DNA of 64,000 bases from Glandiceps talaboti. Taxonomy: Eukaryota; Hemichordata; Enteropneusta; Spengelidae. The stretch's first letter is position 1, and every line of letters starts with the position of its first letter. The stretch lies in the NCBI RefSeq assembly GCF_964340395.1, contig NC_135565.1, forward strand, positions 14,709,209 through 14,773,208, given 5' to 3'. Below are positions 57,506 through 64,000 of this stretch, in pieces. The notes beneath the pieces were generated by a model. The model saw only the letters and a list, made by a program, of their open reading frames with translations, was not told the origin of the DNA and did not search any database. A program made the position numbers and the translations under genes.

Positions 57506-59409
57506 TCAGAAAGCAGGAAATCCAATAATTCCATTTTGGGGTATGGAAAGACATTTTCGGTTTGCATTAGGTTCAGAGATAACCTTCCAAAGATCGTTGA
57601 ATGTCTGTTTGTAAGATGCTGGCTTAAGTGGTGAAAATGTACACATGGACTTTGTTGGGTCTATGCTGTCAAAGTTATCAAGTGGCTCTATTTCAAGTTC
57701 TTCCAGGATGTCTTCAAGAGACCATGCACTACAAAGAACATCTGGGGGAAAAAAGAGGAAAATAATTTATGAAGTAATGTAGTCTGTTGCATTAAATGTG
57801 ATCAAACATAGGAATGATTGTAATCCATTTAATTCTGTATGTATGTAATTGAACATGGCATCATCGCAAACCACAGCCTCTTTTACGGCACCGTCCAAAA
57901 CTCGCCGTCAACATGTTATTTCGCAGTGTCGCGGAAGAAATAACAGGTCTGGTTTGTGAGAATGGAACATGGATATATCATTTCTATCAAAAGTGTTGAT
58001 AATGTGAGTATTTAACACCCCCCCCCCCCCAACACACTCCCCTCCCAAAATTGCAAAAATATCATCAATTTGTCAACATAATAGATCTTTCAAAATAAAA
58101 AAATGTTGAGGTATTAGTTTACTGTATAGTGTATCAATGAATATCTTGAGAAATTTAGTTGTGCTATATTACTTTTTTAAACACTGAAATAGACTGAACA
58201 GAAAGACAAATATGGTCAAAAGTAGCGAACTACAAATATAGTAGTGGCCATATTGGATTTATGCAAATTAGGGATCGTCCCACCACTTGGATTTTGGTTT
58301 TGATGTGTTATTCTGTAGACATTTCTGAGATGTAAAAAGTAAACAAATGTTGCAATTAGTGGTAGGTTAACCTCTAGGCCTGTTTTGCATAAAATGAGTA
58401 GACTATAGTGTGAAGGGGTTAAAAGGGATAAGCAAACCTTGCACTGCAGAAAGTGTCGTGATTAATCGTTGGGTGTCAAGACAGATTTTGTAAAGTATAT
58501 GTATACGAACTTTGGCGCCATGAGAAGTGGAAACAGATCAAGCAATGTTATAAAGGGCGCACTCACCACGCAACACAATTTCTTTTGGCCCATACAATAG
58601 ATCATCTTTGGTATACTGTTCAGCAAGTTTGGCAGAAATATCCTCCAGCTGTTGACGTGTGAAGACAGTCCTTCGATTCTGTGAGCTTACAACTGAGATC
58701 TTCCTATTGTTGAAATTTACTGGACTCTGTAAGCAAATCAACACAGTACTTGCGGCAACTATAAATCAATTTAGCACAACTGAACTTCTTAGGTTCAGTA
58801 GTGCTATAGGCATGGGAAACTGTCTGTCTGTCTGTCTGTCTGTCTTCACTGGACAGATAATATTTGGCTGGTATATTACCTTGGGTGTTTGGTTTGGAAA
58901 CTTTTCAAATCACAACGATCTTACCACCGTGATTTGGGTAAAAAATGTGGTTTTTAACTGCACGTGCCATACTTTCATTAAGGGGGGAAACATATTTTGT
59001 CACAGTAATTTTTGTTCAAGACCTGACCATAGGGTGGAGTTATTCTAGTATTAGTGCCGTTATTGAAACTCTATATACAACCCATTTCAAGTTACCGTTC
59101 ACATGATTATGCAGTTTCTTACTGGATCTGAATGGTTGTATCAAACAGCAGATGAACTATAACTTGCAATGGGCTTTTCAATTTCAATTGTGAGATGTTG
59201 CTTACATCACCTTTTGAATTGTCTGCTTCGGTGGTTTAACACGTTCTCTCAAGAACACTGGTTCTACATCCGGGTCAATTTCCCAAAGATGACCTTTGCC
59301 ATATCCTTTACTACCTTTCTTAAACCCACCATTTAGAGACAAGTTATGTCTGATGGAATTCTGTGGATAAAGTAAAATTATGTGGGTGTTTTAAAAACCG
59401 TTTCGTTAC

Positions 59410-59442
<33 letters not shown>

Positions 59443-59481
59443 AGGGAGGGAGGGAGGGAGGGAGGGAGGGAGGGAGGGAGG

Positions 59482-59576
<95 letters not shown>

Positions 59577-62500
59577 TTACAACTGGGAGATACTTTCGTT
59601 CCGTATTGGTAATGGAACACTTTACAAAAACGAAAAGGAATGTGGAATATTTAAAATGTAATAAGGAACGTTGCATCATTCTTCAGTGACAATTAAACAC
59701 ATATTAGAGGATCCTACCTTCCAGTTTCCACTACTTTTGGTCCTGAAGTATGGATATATCCGTCTTAACAAAAGAGCAAAAAGTAATTGTTAACTCAGAG
59801 TCTGACATGGCAAAAGTTTGTTGAAAATATCTAATGAAAATGTAAAAGCATGTATCATATGGCTAAATGCAAAGAGACATAAAGTAAACTTTAAATGTGA
59901 TAAATTATTAAAAGTAAGTATGAAACAATATAACACAACACAACATATCACAGCACAGCGCAGCGCGCAGCAACACAGCTAGCCGAGCCCAGCCGAACCG
60001 TACCCGGCCCGGCCCGGCCCAGCCCAGTTCAGCCCAGCCCAGCCCAGCCCAGTCCAGTCCAGTCCAACCCAACCAAGCCCTAGCCAACGCAACAAAATTA
60101 GCAAGGCAAGCACAGCACAGCACAGCACAGCACAGTACAGTACAGCACGAGATTATTACACTACCCAACACAGCAGAACATAACACATTCCAGCCCAGCC
60201 CAGCCCAACGCAACACAACCAAACATAACGCAATGCACCCCAGCCCAACCCAACTCAACCTAGCGCAGCGCAGCACAACACAACACAACATGTACACAAC
60301 ACAACACAACACTTCATAAAAGTCATTTAAAATCACTAAACATGAATATTTTCTTTTACTATTTGGAAAATTTCAACGGTTGCTGAATACGAATTGACAA
60401 AGCGTTCAAATAACTCACTGTAAATAATCATATATCTCAGATACGTTCATCGGTCCTTCATCCTTCAGAGCTCCATAGATCATCTCAGAGAAACTTCTGT
60501 TTGGTCTTGACGTTGACTTATAGTGCTTTCCATGGACTTTCCTTGGTTCGATTTTCTGTAATGTGTCTGGGATAATACCCGGGAATAACGTATTGGCTTC
60601 TCTATTTCTGATTTTGTTGTTTAGGTGGGCTTTTTCGTTTGTTTTAGTTTCGCTGCCAGTAAGTAGAGAGAATGTTGGGACCTGTATGTTTTCCGTTGAG
60701 TCGTTATTGCCTAGTGTCGCTGCACTACAGTCTTGGGTACTTGATGGTTTCTCGTCACTACCACTTTCATTTGTTGATTCAGGAGATTGTTGAGTGACTC
60801 CCTGACCTGTCAAATTTTGAGAAAAAATGATTTAAACATGTACAGCTTAAATAAAACTGATGTGCCATTGAACAAACAAGTAAAACGAGCATAATTGGAA
60901 CTACATGAGTCTTTATAAAGGGGAGGGACTAAAACCGTACCGTGGTACATATGTATATCCATGCTAATAGAAGCCCAGAGTATTGACAGATACACCTAAA
61001 CGTTGATCTTTCTGAAAAAAGGAGAAGGTACATTTTACACCAAGACACAAAACGACCATAAGGTGACTCGTGCCATGAGACAACCTATACACAAGGGAAT
61101 TACAGAACAGTGCTTTACAATGAACAAAACTTTAGAACCCCTTTCTTACCTTGAACTATTTTACTCTTATTCTTTTTCCCTATTTTAGGGAGCGTGGATT
61201 CGATGCGTAGAGAGGACAACCAACTAAGACTGCGCAGATCAGAGTCAATCTCAACTGTGCCGTTATCTTCAAAACTTTCATTCCAATCATCGCCGACTTC
61301 ATCCTCGTCCCAGTCCCCCTCAGATGCGTCATCAGTTTCACTACTGTCAGGCTCGTTCTCCGCTTCAAAATGTCCACCTATATACTTCATCCCGTCTGTA
61401 AATCCAGACTCGTCTTTAGTTTGTCCCGAACTCCATGGAGAAATAGTAACCGTGCTGTTACAAGTTAAAGACGGGTCTTTTCGCAATGAATCAATACGGT
61501 TCCGATGATGCGCTGGTGAGACCGGTGTGTTGTTCCTTTGATGTTCATGTTTGACCTTGACAGGACTATTTAGACCCATAGATTTGGTTGCATTGGCTTT
61601 GACTTTGTATCCCGGTGAAGCAACAAATTTAGTTGATGCAATATCCATCATTTGTGGAATTTTTATCATTTTTGGAACACTGTACTTGTTTTGTTCAGTT
61701 TTCTGAACGTCACCTGGCTTTCCATGTTCTCTATATACTTGTCGTGGATTCATTACTTTGTTCGTCATTTGTATTGTTGTTCCAGTTATCTGCATTGGAT
61801 TATGAACATGGGCTGATCTGGAAGTTATTCGTGCCAATGCTGGGATGTTTCTCCCTGTATTCTGACTAGAACTCACATGTGTCTTGATGGAGCTCGTTCG
61901 TGGATGGATCTTCTCGTTATCGTTGTTTTGTTTTGTCAACGGACTCACTGTTGTCATGTTAACTAAGTTTGGTATCTTTTGAATCACAACATAATGTTGT
62001 TGGTCACTTTGTTGGTTTTCTCTCTGACCTTCTACCAATTTATTGTCTACAATTGGCGAACCAAACACGTCCAGTTTTAGAGGTTTGACTTGCGGTAGTT
62101 GAGTATATACACGTGTCGTGTTCGGAGTGTATTGACTACGTGACGGCAAAACTGAAGGTGTGTTCGATTGGAGGAATGTATATTGGTACACCTGGTTGAG
62201 ACCACCTCCAAGGTGTGCTCCCGTATTTGTATGGACGTTAACGTTTGGTACAGATAGTCTGATTGGACAGTGTTTTGGCTGTGTACCAGGTGATATAGGT
62301 AAAGATGGCGATGATGTTATCGATGTTAGTTTCCTGGGTGTTTTGGTGTAGATTGGGCCTCCTGTGATAGCCAGTGGTGGTGTGAGAGTCTGACCAATTA
62401 TCGGCTTCTTACACACGTCTTTCATTCTGTCTCCAGTACTACTCTGTGTATTTAAGATTATCCTTGCAGATGAAGAACTCTGATTTGATTGTTGCTTAGC

Positions 62501-63676
62501 AACCTTTGATGCTGCTGATTGTGGTGTGCTACTATATGAATTTTCACACCTTATTGCTGTTGTCGGTATTTCCTTGTCCGGATCCTGCAAGTGTTTGAAC
62601 GTCACCGTTTTATTTCCTTGTTTGGTCGCGATGATGTCATTCGATGACGATACAGGAATGGTGGTGTTCTTCTGATTAATTCTAATGACGTCATCCATTA
62701 ATTTTGTTGTCTGGTTTGTGGTTATCTTATTACTGTCAGTTTGTAATGATTGGCCAGAGTCTGAGATCGCACCTTCTGTTCGTTCACATCCGTGTTTGCT
62801 TTCGGTGGTTAAACAGTTTGTTCTTTTATTAGATATAGTAGTACTGGTGTTGATATCTACGCTTTGTATAAACTTGGTTTCGCCAATATTGCTGTTTATT
62901 GTTTGACACGCGGTTCCAGACGTGCCCTCACTTGTACATTTCTCGAGCTCGGTTCTGACAGAAGTGGAATTTTTCAAGTTCGTTTGTGCGCCCTTTTCTT
63001 TCGATGGCGACATTTCCAAGCCACTGAATACCTCCTCACCAGGATAAGCACCATCATCTTGAAGTGGTTCTTCATGGCAAACTTTCTCCTCAATTTTCGC
63101 AGTACTACCATGTTTGCTCCTTTCATTGTTCGTGTCATTTGAGAGCGACTCTGTTATTGCATTCACACCCGTTGTTGTCCGTTGCAAGGATTTCAAATCA
63201 TTGAAAGAATCTAAACCATCATCTTTTTCTTTTTGTTCAATGATACCATTTCTGGTTGTTTTTTGATCATGTGAAATATATGTTTTGTCTTCTGGATGAA
63301 TTACACCCTTGTCTATGTCCTCGCCTTTTGTGTTCCCAATAGTTAAATTCTTCATCACCGATGCATAATTTGAACATGATTGACAATTCGCGTCACCTGC
63401 CGGACCTAGATTCTTGTCGCTGACGACCTCTCCCTTGGACAGCATTTCTTTGTTTTCAGGGATTTTTGCCGTACCTTGCAAATAAAGTGAAAGATCTTCT
63501 GATTTTATTCCCTTCACAGGATTATGATATTTAGACTCTTGTATTCTTGGTTTTTGTCGGTGATCGTCGGAAGTATTTTTATTTTTGTTCGTTGTCTGGG
63601 ATCGTTTCACACCGTGGAAAGTCGTGTTAGTTGAGGCATTATTGATTCTACGATGAGGATACTGCTTCTTTCTCAT
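57506..63676 (-). CDS. Divergent forkhead-box transcription factor (FoxN2/3-like fork)
   Basis: Six exons (63676-61150, 60806-60419, 59763-59718, 59360-59211, 58726-58567, 57741-57506) join in frame to give 1,168 residues. The first ATG in the frame is at 63676; an in-frame GTG-led stretch precedes it and a 5' exon may exist. Residues 1 to about 940 are low-complexity Ser/Thr/Asn-rich sequence with no recognised fold. The fork spans about 943-1020: RPNRSFSEMIYGAL, NVSEIYDYLQRIYPYF, then the intact recognition helix NWKNSIRHNLSLN, then the wing with GKGHLWEIDPDVEP. The wing resembles FoxN2/3 (GKGSLW..DPE..P), but the usual KPPYSY start is RPNRSF. The C-terminus is acidic (SAWSLEDILEELEIEPLD), a possible activation domain. 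The Fox class is unsettled. The gene faces the ferritin gene tail to tail. Confidence 0.8.
59101..59149. mobile_element. Family B element, right-end fragment
   Basis: cagtttcttactggatctga then ggttgtatcaaacag matches the terminal repeat. It is a lone end in a forkhead intron. Confidence 0.5.
59211..59763 (-). other. Exons encoding the recognition helix and wing of the forkhead domain
   Basis: The 46-nt exon 59763-59718 (Q-RIYPYFRTKSSGNWK) and the 150-nt exon 59360-59211 (NSIRHNLSLNGGFKK onward) split the fork inside the WKNS motif. The loop before the recognition tryptophan appears one residue longer than in FoxN2/3. A large GA/GGGA tract fills much of the intron between them. Confidence 0.85.
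59411..59573. repeat. (GA)n(GGGA)n(GA)n composite tract
   Basis: GA arm, GGGA centre, long GA arm, in the intron that splits the forkhead domain. Confidence 0.95.
59930..60310. repeat. Degenerate pentamer repeat (CAGCC / CAACA)
   Basis: About 380 bp of cagcc, caaca, cagca and ccagt units in the intron of the forkhead gene. It has a strong strand asymmetry (C/A on plus). Confidence 0.85.
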
Positions 63677-64000
63677 ATTATCATTCCGGGATACCGCATA
63701 CTGCGTTGAATAGCTTTTCCTACGAAAGATATAAGAATACGACACGAGAGAGTGAAATATTCATCGTTGAGGGCGCTCTAAGTAGAGCATCGTGGGAGTT
63801 GGGCCGACAAGTATTAGACTTTCATACTAGAAGCACTACCTAGAGTACACACATGCCTATGCTCACATATTACAATATTCAATGAGTGTGTGCTGAGAGA
63901 CGTGGTACCAATATTGAAAGTGATGAAATATGTTTATGTATGTTTATATGTATACTAGTGGGTTTTTTATACTACTTTTTTGTATGTTGTTTTTGACGCT
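63677..64000. other. Upstream flank of the forkhead gene
   Basis: It may hold the 5' UTR and promoter. A possible acceptor (ttcaacgcag on the minus strand) at about 63700 would allow a 5' exon further right. No TATA box was convincing. Confidence 0.4.

Noticed and set aside
59908-60336. Cys/Leu-rich minus-strand frame
   Set aside because: Translation of the CAGCC/CAACA pentamer repeat in a forkhead intron.
57506-63676. Assignment to FoxM1
   Set aside because: The long N-terminus and acidic C-terminus recall FoxM1, but the wing (GKGHLWEIDP) is closer to FoxN2/3 and no FoxM1-specific motif was seen.

Overview
The window is eukaryotic and almost certainly from an invertebrate animal. Its genes carry GT-AG introns, and it holds animal-type secreted modules (TSP1, WSC, C-type lectin), a G8-domain hyaluronidase of the CEMIP family, a 17-beta-HSD2-type SDR, a ferritin and a forkhead factor. 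The DNA is AT-rich and full of microsatellites, a tRNA-type SINE and terminal-inverted-repeat elements. This fits a marine bilaterian (lophotrochozoan or invertebrate deuterostome), but I cannot name the phylum from sequence alone. All gene models were built by reading splice sites and checking that reading phases match. No transcript data were available.

Layout. (1) Positions 569-6872, minus strand: a secreted signal peptide-TSP1-WSC-CTLD protein whose last exon(s) lie left of position 1. (2) Positions 10233-39013, minus strand: a 36-exon gene for a 1,752-residue secreted protein. Its N-terminal 1,100 residues are a CEMIP-type hyaluronidase (G8, GG/ILEI domain, beta-helix core). Its C-terminal 620 residues are 2xTSP1-WSC-3xCTLD, the same module order as the neighbouring gene. 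All exons join in one continuous frame. A TATA box lies just upstream of exon 1. (3) Positions 43235-44095, plus strand: an intronless gene for a violaxanthin de-epoxidase-like (VDE) protein with a Cys-rich domain and a lipocalin domain. (4) Positions 46256-50878, plus strand: a five-exon, 388-residue membrane SDR of the HSD17B2 type. (5) Positions 52112-54386, plus strand: a three-exon, 171-residue cytosolic ferritin in which two ferroxidase ligands are replaced. (6) Positions 57506-63676, minus strand: a six-exon forkhead factor with a very long disordered N-terminus and a divergent fork, tail to tail with the ferritin gene.

The most notable finding is the hyaluronidase-lectin fusion next to a stand-alone paralogue of its tail. 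All tail modules are bounded by phase-1 introns, so exon shuffling or a tandem duplication that read into the neighbouring gene can explain it. A protein that both cuts hyaluronan-like glycan and carries six adhesion or lectin modules would be unusual. Also notable are the animal VDE homologue and the ferritin with a light-chain-like, partly disabled iron-oxidation centre. The rest is intronic and intergenic DNA dominated by simple repeats, minisatellites and at least four short interspersed element families.
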